Under the pieces are notes generated by a model. The model saw only the letters and a program-made list of their open reading frames with translations. It had not been told where the DNA came from and did not search any database. The position numbers and the translations under genes were made by a program. Shown one piece after another: positions 7,807 to 16,380 of a stretch of 35,905 nucleotides of DNA (positions are counted from its first letter, which is position 1; every line of letters starts with the position of its first letter). Origin of the DNA: Janthinobacterium sp. ROICE36 (GTDB taxonomy: Bacteria > Pseudomonadota > Gammaproteobacteria > Burkholderiales > Burkholderiaceae_D); NCBI RefSeq assembly GCF_002869965.1, contig NZ_PEBS01000056.1, positions 1 through 35,905 on the forward strand, written 5' to 3'.

Positions 7807-8439
7807 ATGAAATTGTGGAGCGAGACGTTTCGTGATGGCGGCCTGATGCCGGCCGAGAATGCGTTTGCCGAGATCGATCCGGCCAGCCGCGTGCGCCTCG
7901 CCGGTAACCGCAATCCCCATCTGGCCTGGGACGAGGTGCCGAACGGCACCGAGTCGCTGGCCCTGTTCTGCATCGACCCTGATGCGCCGCAAGACGCCAG
8001 CCTGGCCAACCGCGATGAGCAGGCCCTGCCGCTGACGGCGCCGCGCGGCGATTTTTATCACTGGAGCTTGCTCGACTTGCCGCCGGCGCAGCGTTCCATT
8101 GCCGCCGGGGAATTTTCCAGCGGCATCACGCCGCGCGGCAAGCCTGCTGGTACTGTGTTGCGCCAGGGCCTCAACGACTACACGGGCTGGTTTGCCGCCG
8201 ATCCTGACATGGCCGGCGATTATTACGGCTATGATGGTCCGTGCCCGCCGTGGAATGACGAGCGCATCCACCATTACATTTTTCGCCTGTATGCGCTCGA
8301 CATGCCGCGCCTGGCCTTGGCCGAGCGTTTTACGGGGCAGCAAGCCCATGCTGCCCTGTACGGCCACATCCTCGACGAAGCCCAACTCGTCGTTGCCTAT
8401 TCGCTCAAGCCCGAGCTGGCACTTACCCTGAAGAAATAA
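7807..8439 (+). CDS. YbhB/YbcL family PEBP-like protein
   Basis: Product of 210 residues in the phosphatidylethanolamine-binding protein (Raf kinase inhibitor-like) superfamily. It has the bacterial PEBP features: FCIDPDAP near residue 55, HWSLLDLP near 85, and a GYDGPCPP...HHYIFRLYALD block near 140-165. These line the anion-binding pocket in known structures. The biological role of bacterial members is poorly defined. ATG 7807 follows GGGGAG; an upstream GTG at 7768 lacks such a site. It sits between dtd and a histidine phosphatase gene (3-base gap) and is likely co-transcribed with both. No signal peptide, so cytoplasmic. Confidence 0.88.
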   Translation: MKLWSETFRDGGLMPAENAFAEIDPASRVRLAGNRNPHLAWDEVPNGTESLALFCIDPDAPQDASLANRDEQALPLTAPRGDFYHWSLLDLPPAQRSIAAGEFSSGITPRGKPAGTVLRQGLNDYTGWFAADPDMAGDYYGYDGPCPPWNDERIHHYIFRLYALDMPRLALAERFTGQQAHAALYGHILDEAQLVVAYSLKPELALTLKK

Positions 8440-8442
8440 AGC

Positions 8443-9087
8443 ATGAGTACCACGATCTTACTGATACGCCATGGCGAAACGGCCTGGAATGCGGGTCGCC
8501 GCCTGCAGGGGCATATCGACATCGCCCTGAACGAGGCGGGCCTGGCGCAAGCGGGGGCGCTGGGGCAGGCGCTGGCGGATGAGCCGCTGGCCGCCATCAT
8601 CGCCAGCGATCTGCAACGCGCGCAGCAGACGGCGCAAGCTGTGGCTGTTGTGAAAGACTTGCCCGTGCAGACCGATCCCTTGCTGCGCGAGCGCTGCTAT
8701 GGCGCCTTCGAAGGCTTGCTGTATGCCGATATTGCCGCGCGCTATCCGCACGAGTATGCGCAATGGCAAGCGCGGCAGATCGATGCCGTGATGCCGTCCG
8801 GCGAGCGCCAAGCCGAAAGTTTCCGCCAGTTCTATGCACGCGCGAACGGCGCCATCGCCCGCTGGGCCGAACGCCATGACGGCCAGACGATTGCCATCGT
8901 GGCGCACGGCGGCGTGCTCGAATGCGCCTATCGCGAAGCGGTCGGCATGACGCTCGACAGTCCGCGCGACTTCCAGGTGAAAAATGCCAGTGTCAACCGT
9001 TTTTCGTATGCGGACGGCAAGCTGCATTTAGTGCACTGGGGAAATATCGAACATCTGAGCGCGCCCGCGATGGACGAGCTGGGCTAA
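8443..9087 (+). CDS. Histidine phosphatase family protein (GpmB/CobC-like)
   Basis: Product of 214 residues in the phosphoglycerate-mutase-like histidine phosphatase family. The phosphohistidine motif is RHGETAWN (Arg9, His10, Gly11), and the second catalytic His is His155 in IVAHGGVLEC. The spacing LQGHIDIALNEAG and ASDLQRAQQTA is typical of cofactor-independent small phosphatases rather than true glycolytic mutases. Substrate cannot be told from sequence; related proteins act on sugar phosphates or alpha-ribazole phosphate. The gene begins 3 bases after the PEBP-like gene and ends the tyrS-dtd group. No cobalamin genes are near, so CobC is not favoured. Confidence 0.9.
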   Translation: MSTTILLIRHGETAWNAGRRLQGHIDIALNEAGLAQAGALGQALADEPLAAIIASDLQRAQQTAQAVAVVKDLPVQTDPLLRERCYGAFEGLLYADIAARYPHEYAQWQARQIDAVMPSGERQAESFRQFYARANGAIARWAERHDGQTIAIVAHGGVLECAYREAVGMTLDSPRDFQVKNASVNRFSYADGKLHLVHWGNIEHLSAPAMDELG

Positions 9088-9131
9088 GCGGCCCCATCGT
9101 CACTCTGAGGCACTGATCGAAAAAATAGTGC

Positions 9132-9161
9132 TTATTAATTAGGCAGGGTATCGGTTAAAAT
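9132..9161 (+). promoter_or_regulatory. Candidate promoter of dusB-fis
   Basis: An AT-rich patch has TTATTA (9132-9137) and TAAAAT (9156-9161) 18 bases apart, 33 bases before the dusB start. The -35 match is partial. It is the only promoter-like sequence in the gap after the phosphatase gene. Confidence 0.35.
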
Positions 9162-9193
9162 AGCAGGTTCCTCCGTCCATTCCAGGTTCTTCA

Positions 9194-10246
9194 GTGCAAA
9201 TCGGCCCTCACATTCTGCGCAACAACGTTTTCGTCGCTCCCATGGCGGGCGTGACGGATCGGCCTTTCCGCCAGTTGTGCAAGCAGCTGGGTGCCGGCTA
9301 TGCCGTGTCGGAGATGGCGGCGTCGAATCCGCGCCTGTGGGCGACGGAAAAAAGCACGCGCCGCACGGACCACGAAGGCGAAATGGAGCCGAAAGCCGTG
9401 CAGATCGCCGGTGCCGATCCGCAAGACCTGGCCGATTGTGCCAAGTTCAACGTGGACCGGGGCGCGCAGATCATCGACATCAACATGGGTTGCCCCGTGA
9501 AGAAGGTGTGCAACAGCTGGTGCGGTTCGGCCCTGCTGCAAAACGAAAGCCTGGTCGAAAAGATCTTGCATGCCGTCGTCAATGCCGTCGACGTGCCCGT
9601 CACCCTGAAATTTCGCACGGGCTGGAACCGCGAAAACAAGAATGCCCTGAACATCGCCCGCATCGCCGAGCAGGCTGGCATCCAGATGCTGACCTTGCAC
9701 GGCCGCACGCGCGCCGATGGCTACAAGGGCGATGCCGAATATGAAACGATTGCCGCCGTGAAAGCTTCGGTGGGCATCCCCGTGGTGGCCAATGGCGACA
9801 TTAGCAGCCCGGAAAAGGCCCGTTTTGTGCTCGATCAAACGGGTGCCGATGCCGTCATGATCGGTCGCGCGGCGCAGGGCCGGCCGTGGATTTGCCGCGA
9901 GATCGACCATTTTTTGCGCACCGGTACCTTGTTGCCGGCGCCGTACGTGGATGAAGTGCGTACCCTGATGGATGAGCATTTGCGCGCCCATTACGCGTTT
10001 TATGGCGAATTTCTGGGCGTGCGCACGGCGCGCAAGCACATCGGCTGGTATGTGAAAGACCTGGAAGGCGGCGAAGCGTTCCGACAGCAAATGAATGTGC
10101 TGGAGTCGACGGATGCGCAATTGCTGGCCGTGGATCAATTTTTTGAGTCGCAATGGAAATTTGGCGAACGGTTACAATACCGCCTCTCCGAATCGAGTGA
10201 AAGTGGCCTGCTCGAGGTGATCAAATCTACGGCCACGGCAGCATGA
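9194..10246 (+). CDS. dusB: tRNA-dihydrouridine synthase B
   Basis: FMN enzyme of 350 residues that reduces specific uridines in tRNA D-loops with NADPH. The N-terminal FMN barrel has APMAGVTDRPFR (residues 15-26), NMGCPVKKV with the conserved GCP cysteine at Cys100, LTLHGRTR, GIPVVANGDI and VMIGRAAQGRPW, and a helical C-terminal domain follows. The start is GTG 9194, since no in-frame ATG lies upstream at a sensible distance. It precedes fis, the dusB-fis pairing known from many proteobacteria. Confidence 0.95.
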   Translation: MQIGPHILRNNVFVAPMAGVTDRPFRQLCKQLGAGYAVSEMAASNPRLWATEKSTRRTDHEGEMEPKAVQIAGADPQDLADCAKFNVDRGAQIIDINMGCPVKKVCNSWCGSALLQNESLVEKILHAVVNAVDVPVTLKFRTGWNRENKNALNIARIAEQAGIQMLTLHGRTRADGYKGDAEYETIAAVKASVGIPVVANGDISSPEKARFVLDQTGADAVMIGRAAQGRPWICREIDHFLRTGTLLPAPYVDEVRTLMDEHLRAHYAFYGEFLGVRTARKHIGWYVKDLEGGEAFRQQMNVLESTDAQLLAVDQFFESQWKFGERLQYRLSESSESGLLEVIKSTATAA

Positions 10247-10413
10247 GCAGATAGCAACAAGCAGGGTAGTCAGTTACCAGCAGTACAAGGGCGAGCGCCT
10301 ATATAGAGCGTCATGCAATATTAATTACAACACCGAGGCAAGAGGGCAGCAGGCGGACCGCATGAGCGGCGCGGCAGCGGATTGCCAGGTGTTCAGCCGG
10401 TTGAAGCATACAA

Positions 10414-10647
10414 ATGAGCAAAGAAAGCATTCAGGAAGTCGTACAGAAAAGTCTAGAAGATTACTTCAATGACCTGGGCGAACAGCAAGCATCGAATATC
10501 TATGACATGGTCGTGCTGACCGTGGAAAAGCCCATCCTGGAAGTCGTGATGACACGCGCCGATGGCAACCAGTCGCACGCCGCGCAGATGCTGGGCATCA
10601 ACCGCAATACCCTGCGCAAGAAATTGCAGGAGCACGGTTTGCTGTAA
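10414..10647 (+). CDS. fis: Fis family DNA-binding protein
   Basis: Product of 77 residues, the short beta-proteobacterial form (E. coli Fis has 98). The C-terminal helix-turn-helix (about residues 50-77: QSHAAQMLGINRNTLRKKLQ) is the classic Fis fold, which bends DNA and modulates rRNA promoters, recombination and replication. The N-terminal part, which in E. coli carries the Hin-contacting arms, is reduced. It lies 167 bases after dusB with no clear promoter or Shine-Dalgarno sequence of its own, so co-transcription with dusB is likely. Confidence 0.92.
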   Translation: MSKESIQEVVQKSLEDYFNDLGEQQASNIYDMVVLTVEKPILEVVMTRADGNQSHAAQMLGINRNTLRKKLQEHGLL

Positions 10648-10749
10648 TGCCGGCATGCAAGTGACGCCAAGATTTGAATCCGCCGCCGCTTCGGTCAGAC
10701 GACCGAGCTGTGCCATTCGCCAAGAACACTTAACCACCTAGCCACAGCC

Positions 10750-12336
10750 ATGATCAAACAAGCTCTCCTCTCCGTTTCCGACAAGACCGGCGTTCTCGAA
10801 TTCGCCCGCGCCCTGTCCGCACTCGGCGTCAACCTCCTGTCCACCGGCGGCACCGCCAAATTGTTGGCAGACAACGGTGTTCCCGTCACGGAAGTTGCCG
10901 ATTACACGGGTTTCCCGGAGATGCTCGATGGTCGTGTGAAGACCCTGCACCCGAAAGTGCATGGCGGTATCCTAGCGCGTCGCGATTTCCCTGAGCACAT
11001 GTCGAAACTGGTCGAGCACGACATGCCGACCATCGACATGGTGGTGGTCAACCTGTATCCGTTCCAGGGCACGGTTGCCAAGGCCGATTGCACGCTGGAA
11101 GACGCGATTGAAAATATCGATATCGGCGGCCCGACCATGCTGCGTTCGGCAGCCAAGAACCACAAGGACGTGGTCGTCATCTGCGATCCGACCGACTACG
11201 ATGCCGTGCTGGCGGAGCTGCGCTCGGCCGACGGCACGGCCGGCACGGTCAGCTACGACACCAAGTTCATGCTGGCGAAAAAAGTCTTTGCGCACACGGC
11301 GCAATACGATGGCGCCATCACCAATTACCTGACCAGCCTGGGCCCGACGAAAGTGCACGCCGAGCGCGGCGCCTATCCGCAAGTGTTGAATGTTGCATTT
11401 GAGAAAGTGCAAGACATGCGCTACGGTGAAAACCCGCACCAGAGCGCCGCCTTCTACCGCGACCTCGTCACCATCGATGGCGCGCTGGCCAACTACCGCC
11501 AGTTGCAAGGCAAGGAATTGTCGTACAACAACATCGCCGATGCCGATGCAGCCTGGGAATGCGTGAAGAGCCTGGGCGGTTTCGAGCAAAGCGCCGCCTG
11601 CGTGATCGTCAAGCACGCGAACCCATGCGGCGTCGCCCTGGGCAAGAATGCGGCCGAAGCGTACGCGCGCGCCCTGCAGACGGACCCGACTTCCGCGTTT
11701 GGCGGTATCATCGCCTTCAACACGGAACTCGACGGCGCCACCGCCGGCGAAATCGCCAAGCTGTTCGTCGAAGTGCTGATCGCCCCATCGTTCTCCGCCG
11801 AAGCGAAACAGATTCTGTCGAGCAAGCAAAACGTGCGCATGCTGGAAATCCCGCTGGGTTCCGGCGTCAATGCCATGGACTTCAAGCGCGTGGGTGGCGG
11901 CTTGCTGGTGCAATCGCCGGACGCGAAAAACGTCGGTATCGGCGACTTGCGCGTGGTCAGCAAGCTGCAGCCTACGCCGCAGCAATTGTCCGACCTGATG
12001 TTTGCCTGGAAAGTGGCGAAATTCGTCAAGTCGAACGCCATCGTCTTCTGCGGCAATAACATGACCCTGGGCGTGGGCGCTGGCCAGATGAGCCGTATCG
12101 ATTCGGCCCGCATCGCTTCCATCAAGGCGCAAAACGCGGGCCTGTCGCTGACCGGTTCCGTGGTGGCGTCGGACGCCTTCTTCCCCTTCCGCGACGGCCT
12201 CGACGTCGTCGTCGATGCCGGCGCGACCTGCGTGATCCACCCGGGCGGCTCCATGCGCGACCAGGAAGTGATCGATGCAGCGGATGAGCGCGGCGTGGTG
12301 ATGCTCTACACGGGCACGCGTCACTTCCGTCATTGA
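10750..12336 (+). CDS. purH: Bifunctional AICAR formyltransferase / IMP cyclohydrolase
   Basis: Product of 528 residues that carries out the last two steps of IMP synthesis. The N-terminal IMP cyclohydrolase (MGS-like, about 1-190) has LLSTGGTAKLL, VKTLHPKVHGGIL and ENIDIGGPTMLRSAAKNH. The C-terminal formyltransferase (about 200-528) has RYGENPHQ, VKHANPCG and the end motif DAFFPFRDG...VIHPGGSMRD. Length matches the family. The start has no good Shine-Dalgarno sequence but is the only one preserving the conserved IKQALLSVSDK beginning. A strong hairpin follows at 12381-12413. Confidence 0.97.
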   Translation: MIKQALLSVSDKTGVLEFARALSALGVNLLSTGGTAKLLADNGVPVTEVADYTGFPEMLDGRVKTLHPKVHGGILARRDFPEHMSKLVEHDMPTIDMVVVNLYPFQGTVAKADCTLEDAIENIDIGGPTMLRSAAKNHKDVVVICDPTDYDAVLAELRSADGTAGTVSYDTKFMLAKKVFAHTAQYDGAITNYLTSLGPTKVHAERGAYPQVLNVAFEKVQDMRYGENPHQSAAFYRDLVTIDGALANYRQLQGKELSYNNIADADAAWECVKSLGGFEQSAACVIVKHANPCGVALGKNAAEAYARALQTDPTSAFGGIIAFNTELDGATAGEIAKLFVEVLIAPSFSAEAKQILSSKQNVRMLEIPLGSGVNAMDFKRVGGGLLVQSPDAKNVGIGDLRVVSKLQPTPQQLSDLMFAWKVAKFVKSNAIVFCGNNMTLGVGAGQMSRIDSARIASIKAQNAGLSLTGSVVASDAFFPFRDGLDVVVDAGATCVIHPGGSMRDQEVIDAADERGVVMLYTGTRHFRH

Positions 12337-12380
12337 TATGGAACAGGCTGGGATTGAACATCTCAGCCAGTAGCAACTCA

Positions 12381-12413
12381 GCGGCAGGCTCCGGTTATTC
12401 ACCGGTGCCTGCC
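12381..12413 (+). terminator. Probable terminator after purH
   Basis: CGGCAGGC (12381-12388) pairs with GCCTGCCG (12406-12413) and, after one T-T mismatch, CCGGT pairs with ACCGG around a TATTC loop. The sequence after the stem (TATTCATTATAG) is only partly T-rich, so termination may be incomplete and some ruvC expression could come from read-through. Confidence 0.55.
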
Positions 12414-12435
12414 GTATTCATTATAGAATCTGGCG

Positions 12436-12975
12436 ATGATTATTCTTGGCATCGATCCTGGCCTGCGCACCACCGGCTTTGGGGTCATAGAAAAACACGG
12501 CAACAAGCTGCGCTATATCGCGTCGGGGACCATCAAGACGGTTTCCGAAGGGGAATTGCCGCCGCGCCTGAAAATCATCCTGCAGGGCGTGAGCGAAATC
12601 GTCGGCACTTACGGGCCCGATTGCGCGGCCATCGAAAAAGTGTTTGTCAACGTCAATCCCCAATCGACCTTGCTGCTGGGCCAGGCGCGTGGCGCGGCCA
12701 TTTGCGCCCTCGTCCATGCCGACCTGTCGGTGGCCGAATACACGGCGCTGCAAGTGAAGCAGGCTGTCACGGGCCACGGCAAGGCGGCCAAGGAGCAGGT
12801 GCAGGAGATGGTTGCCCGGCTACTATCCTTGCCCGGCTTGCCCGGCACGGATGCGGCCGACGCGCTGGGCGTGGCCATTTGCCACGCCAACAGCGTCGAT
12901 GCGCTGGCCATGCTCGGCGCGCTGGCGCCGCAGCTGCAGGGCTTGCGCATGAAGCGCGGCCGGTTGGTGGGATAG
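12436..12975 (+). CDS. ruvC: Holliday junction resolvase RuvC
   Basis: Endonuclease of 179 residues that cuts Holliday junctions made in recombinational repair. The four acidic catalytic residues fit the family: Asp7 (GIDPG), Glu67 (AAIEKVF), Asp139 and Asp142 (TDAADALG). The NPQSTLLLGQARG segment is also conserved. ruvA starts 42 bases downstream and ruvB follows, so all three subunits of the RuvABC resolvasome are encoded together. Length is slightly above E. coli RuvC (173). Confidence 0.97.
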   Translation: MIILGIDPGLRTTGFGVIEKHGNKLRYIASGTIKTVSEGELPPRLKIILQGVSEIVGTYGPDCAAIEKVFVNVNPQSTLLLGQARGAAICALVHADLSVAEYTALQVKQAVTGHGKAAKEQVQEMVARLLSLPGLPGTDAADALGVAICHANSVDALAMLGALAPQLQGLRMKRGRLVG

Positions 12976-13017
12976 CTGCATGACCCTCACATATATACAC
13001 AACATTAGGAACACGCG

Positions 13018-13596
13018 ATGATAGGCCGTCTCTCCGGTATTTTGCTTGAAAAGAATCCGCCACAATTGCTGGTCGATTGCCAGGGCGTCGGCTATGAAGT
13101 CGACGTGCCGATGAGCACGTTTTACAACTTGCCCCATGTGGGCGAAAAAGTCGTGCTGTTTACGCACCAGGCCATCCGCGAAGATGCGCACCTGCTGTTT
13201 GGCTTCGGCAATGCGGCCGAGCGGGCCGTATTCCGCCAGTTGATCAAGATCACGGGCGTGGGCGCGCGCATGGCGCTGTCCATCCTGTCCGGCATGACGA
13301 TTGCCGACCTGGCGCAAGCCATTACCTTGCAGGATTCGGGCCGCCTGGTGAAAGTGCCCGGCATCGGCAAGAAGACGGCCGAGCGGTTGCTGCTGGAATT
13401 GAAAGGCAAGCTGGGGGCCGATATTGGCGCCAGCGGTGCGCATGCGGCACCGGACGCGCAATCGGACATTCTGAACGCGCTGGTCGCGCTCGGCTATTCG
13501 GACAAGGAAGCGCTGGCCGCCGTGAAGAACGTACCGGCTGGCAGCGGTGTTTCCGATGGCATCAAACTGGCGCTGAAAGCGCTGTCGAAAGGCTGA
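13018..13596 (+). CDS. ruvA: Holliday junction branch migration protein RuvA
   Basis: Product of 192 residues that binds the four-way junction as a tetramer and loads RuvB. It shows the N-terminal OB fold (MIGRLSGILLEK), two helix-hairpin-helix motifs (KITGVGARMALSIL and VPGIGKKTAERLLLELK) and the C-terminal RuvB-contacting domain (about 145-192, ILNALVALGYSDKEA). An AGGAA Shine-Dalgarno sequence precedes the ATG. ruvB starts 6 bases after its stop. Confidence 0.97.
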   Translation: MIGRLSGILLEKNPPQLLVDCQGVGYEVDVPMSTFYNLPHVGEKVVLFTHQAIREDAHLLFGFGNAAERAVFRQLIKITGVGARMALSILSGMTIADLAQAITLQDSGRLVKVPGIGKKTAERLLLELKGKLGADIGASGAHAAPDAQSDILNALVALGYSDKEALAAVKNVPAGSGVSDGIKLALKALSKG

Positions 13597-13602
13597 TAAG
13601 GC

Positions 13603-14658
13603 ATGAGCATCCAGACCGACAGCTTCACGGAACAGCGCATCATCGATGCGGTTCCCATCTCGCATAACGAAGAGGCCATCGAACGGGCCTTGCGCCCCAA
13701 GCAGCTCGACGAGTACGTGGGACAGGAAAAGATCCGCGACCAGCTGGAAATCTTCATCACGGCGGCGCGCCAGCGCAAGGAAGCGCTCGATCATACCTTG
13801 CTGTTCGGCCCGCCGGGCCTGGGCAAGACCACGCTGGCGCACATCATCGCGCGCGAAATGGGCGTGAATCTGCGCCAGACGTCCGGCCCCGTGCTGGAAC
13901 GTCCGGGCGACCTGGCGGCGATCCTGACGAACCTGGAAGCGAACGACGTCCTGTTCATCGATGAAATCCACCGGCTGTCGCCTGTCGTCGAAGAAATTCT
14001 GTATCCGGCGCTTGAGGATTATCAAATCGATATCATGATCGGCGAAGGCCCGGCCGCCCGTTCCGTGAAGCTCGATTTGCAACCGTTCACCCTGGTCGGC
14101 GCCACCACGCGCGCCGGCATGCTGACCAACCCGCTGCGCGACCGTTTCGGCATCGTCGCGCGGCTGGAGTTTTATAACACGGGCGAATTGACGAAGATCG
14201 TCACGCGCAGCGCCGCCTTGCTGAAAGCGCCGATCGATCCGGAAGGCGCGATTGAAATCGCCCAGCGCGCCCGCGGCACGCCCCGCATTGCCAACCGCCT
14301 GTTGCGCCGCGTGCGCGATTTCGCGGAAGTCAAAAGCAATGGCGAGATCACCAAGGTGGTGGCCGACCGCGCGCTGGCGATGCTCGACGTCGATTCCGCC
14401 GGCTTCGACGTGATGGACCGCAAGCTGCTCGAAGCCGTGCTGTTCAAGTTCGGCGGCGGCCCCGTCGGCATCGGCAATTTGGCGGCAGCCATCGGCGAAG
14501 CGGCCGATACCATCGAAGACGTGCTGGAACCTTATCTGATACAGCAAGGTTTTTTGCAGCGCACGCCCCGTGGCCGCGTCGCCACACCAGCCGCCTATTT
14601 GCATTTCGGCGTCAGCGCGCCGCGCATGGGCCCGGGCGGCGAAGCGTGGGAACCGTAA
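13603..14658 (+). CDS. ruvB: Holliday junction branch migration ATPase RuvB
   Basis: AAA+ motor of 351 residues that forms hexamers and drives branch migration. Walker A is GPPGLGKT at residues 69-76, Walker B is LFIDEIH, sensor 1 lies in LVGATTRAG, and the arginine-finger region NPLRDRFG follows. A winged-helix DNA-binding domain is at the C-terminus (RTPRGRVATPAAY). Its stop precedes or slightly overlaps possible starts of the next gene (DUF188), which is probably co-transcribed. Confidence 0.97.
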   Translation: MSIQTDSFTEQRIIDAVPISHNEEAIERALRPKQLDEYVGQEKIRDQLEIFITAARQRKEALDHTLLFGPPGLGKTTLAHIIAREMGVNLRQTSGPVLERPGDLAAILTNLEANDVLFIDEIHRLSPVVEEILYPALEDYQIDIMIGEGPAARSVKLDLQPFTLVGATTRAGMLTNPLRDRFGIVARLEFYNTGELTKIVTRSAALLKAPIDPEGAIEIAQRARGTPRIANRLLRRVRDFAEVKSNGEITKVVADRALAMLDVDSAGFDVMDRKLLEAVLFKFGGGPVGIGNLAAAIGEAADTIEDVLEPYLIQQGFLQRTPRGRVATPAAYLHFGVSAPRMGPGGEAWEP

Positions 14659-14681
14659 TGGCGGACGAGGGAAGGACGGGC

Positions 14682-15158
14682 ATGCCGGGTATGCAAATTT
14701 GGATCGACGCCGATGCCTGCCCCGTGGTCATCAAGGAAATCCTGTACCGCGTGGCCGACCGCCTGGAGTTACCGCTCACTTTGGTGGCCAACCAGGGTTT
14801 GCGCGTGCCGCCCTCGCGGTTTATCCGCACCGTGCAAGTGCCGTCCGGCGCCGACGTGGCCGACCAGGAAATCGTGCGGCTGTTGAATCCCGGCGACCTG
14901 GTCATCACGGGCGACATTCCGCTGGCAGCGGATGTCTTGACCAAGGGCGGCTATGCCTTGAACCCGCGCGGCGAGTTTTATACGAAAGATAATATTGCCC
15001 AGCAACTGACGATGCGCGCCTTCATGGAAGAATTGCGCAGCGGCGGCGTGGACACGGGCGGCCCGGCTGCCTTCAGCCAGTCCGACCGGCAACAGTTTGC
15101 CAACAGCCTGGACCGGCATTTGAGCAAGCATCACCGCAAGCCGGCGCCAGCGCAATAA
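14682..15158 (+). CDS. YaiI/YqxD family protein (DUF188)
   Basis: Product of 158 residues from the chosen start. The family has a PIN-like fold and unknown function. Seen here: IWIDADACPVVIKEIL at the N-terminus, the central LVANQGLRVPPSRFIR, DVADQEIV and GDIPLAADVL blocks, and the TGGPAAFSQSDRQ end, all hallmarks of the family. The start is uncertain: GTG 14646 and ATG 14658 overlap ruvB, ATG 14682 has AGGGAAGG six bases upstream, and ATG 14691 gives the protein beginning at the conserved MQIWIDAD. I prefer 14682. The tight spacing to ruvB suggests the same transcript. Confidence 0.85.
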   Translation: MPGMQIWIDADACPVVIKEILYRVADRLELPLTLVANQGLRVPPSRFIRTVQVPSGADVADQEIVRLLNPGDLVITGDIPLAADVLTKGGYALNPRGEFYTKDNIAQQLTMRAFMEELRSGGVDTGGPAAFSQSDRQQFANSLDRHLSKHHRKPAPAQ

Positions 15159-15186
15159 GCGGTGGACGAAAAGAACTGTGGACGAA

Positions 15187-15212
15187 AAAAAACCGGCGCA
15201 AGCCGGTTTTTT
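15187..15212. terminator. Bidirectional terminator
   Basis: The perfect stem AAAAAACCGGC / GCCGGTTTTTT with a GCAA loop lies between the convergent DUF188 gene (stop 15158) and ompA-family gene (stop 15228). It has T tracts in both directions. Confidence 0.9.
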
Positions 15213-15227
15213 ACGTGCGCATGCAAC

Positions 15228-16367
15228 TTAGCGCATGACTTTTCTCGTGCCCACCACTTCTACCGTCACGCGGCGGTTCTTGGCGCGGCCGGCGGCACTC
15301 GTGTTGTCGGCCACGGGCTGCGTTTCTCCCTTGCCTTCCGTGTAGACGCGGCTCGTTTCCACGCCTTGCGCCACCAGGTAAGCCTTCACGGCTTCGGCGC
15401 GGCGCAAGGAGAGCTTCTGGTTGTAGGCATCGGAACCGACGGCATCCGTATGACCGACCGTGACGATGACTTCCAGGTCCATGCCCGTCAATTGACCGAG
15501 TAGCTGGTCCAGCGCCGCCTTGCCTTGCGGCTTGAGCGTCGATTGATCGAAATCAAACAATGCCTCCGAAGCAAACGACACTTTTTCCGCCACGGGCACC
15601 GGTGCGGGCTTGGCTTCGATCAGCGGCGCCGGCATGGCGACGACAGGGGCGGCTTCGGGCACCCGCTGGTAGGCGGGTGTGGCGCTGGCCGGGCGGCCCA
15701 GCTTGTACACGAGGCTGACGGAATACAGGTCGGCATCGCCGCGGTTGCCCACGGCGTCGTTCAAGCGATAACGCTCGACTTCGCCGCGCAGGGCCAGCGC
15801 TTCGCTGAACTTGTATTCTAGGCCCAGGCCCAGCTTGGCATTGAGCTTGCGCTCGCTGGCATGCGTGTTCGTCGAACCCAGCAGGCGATTGCCGCTGAAC
15901 TCCGTATTCGTCTTGGTGTAATGCATGCCGACCCGGCCCAGCAAGGACAGCCGCTGCGACAGCGGCAGCTGGCCCAGCAAGTCCAGGTTCACGCCGCGAA
16001 AGCCCGCTTCGCCGTTGAGCACGCCATTGCCGCTGGTGGTCGATTTGAAGTCGAACTTGCCCAGGTCAAAGTAACCGCCTTCTACGGCGAAATACTGGTT
16101 CAGTTGCCGGCCGACAAACAATTTATAGCCGGTGTCGCGCTGGTCTTTGCTAAAACCGGTGACGCTTTCACCATTCGCGGCCAGGCTGGCGCGCAGGCGC
16201 GGCTCGTCGATGGTGGCGCGCGACTGGCCCACGCCCGCGCCAAGGTACCAGGCGCTGTTGGCCCAGTCGGGGTTGATGAAGGTGTTATCTTGCGCCTGCG
16301 CCGCTTGGCTTGCCAGCAAGGCGCCGGTCATCACGCTCAGGGCGCCCAGTGTGTGTGCGATCGTCAT
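15228..16367 (-). CDS. OmpA family outer-membrane protein
   Basis: Product of 379 residues. A signal peptide (about 1-25, ending SQAAQA) leads into an eight-stranded OmpA-type barrel (about 30-215, with alternating strands such as WYLGAGVGQSRA and GLGLEYKFSEALALRGEVE). A proline-rich linker follows (about 218-255). The C-terminal OmpA/MotB domain (about 262-375) has the peptidoglycan-binding signature LFDFDQSTLKPQGKAAL, GHTDAVGSDAYNQKLSLRRA and RAKNRRVTVEV. It should span the outer membrane and grip the wall. It begins 13 bases after the DUF3494 lipoprotein gene, so the two form an operon. Confidence 0.93.
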   Translation of the reverse strand: MTIAHTLGALSVMTGALLASQAAQAQDNTFINPDWANSAWYLGAGVGQSRATIDEPRLRASLAANGESVTGFSKDQRDTGYKLFVGRQLNQYFAVEGGYFDLGKFDFKSTTSGNGVLNGEAGFRGVNLDLLGQLPLSQRLSLLGRVGMHYTKTNTEFSGNRLLGSTNTHASERKLNAKLGLGLEYKFSEALALRGEVERYRLNDAVGNRGDADLYSVSLVYKLGRPASATPAYQRVPEAAPVVAMPAPLIEAKPAPVPVAEKVSFASEALFDFDQSTLKPQGKAALDQLLGQLTGMDLEVIVTVGHTDAVGSDAYNQKLSLRRAEAVKAYLVAQGVETSRVYTEGKGETQPVADNTSAAGRAKNRRVTVEVVGTRKVMR

Positions 16368-16380
16368 GGTTATGTCCCGA

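Noticed and set aside
9110..9131. Hairpin GCACT/AGTGC after the histidine phosphatase gene as a terminator
   Set aside because: The stem has only 5 bp and no T tract follows. It lies in an AT-rich promoter-like patch.
10647..10656. Palindrome ATGCCGGCAT overlapping the fis stop codon
   Set aside because: Ten bases of symmetry are common in GC-rich DNA, and no T tract or promoter is attached.
10661..10720. tRNA-like sequence on the minus strand between fis and purH
   Set aside because: Pieces resemble a D-arm (GGCACAGCTCGGTC) and a T-loop (GGATTCAAATC), but there is no anticodon arm and the acceptor ends do not pair. It is at most a remnant; chance is as likely.
15162..15188. Short direct repeat GTGGACGAAAA
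   Set aside because: Two copies 16 bases apart with no further units. It is too short to call an element or a CRISPR.
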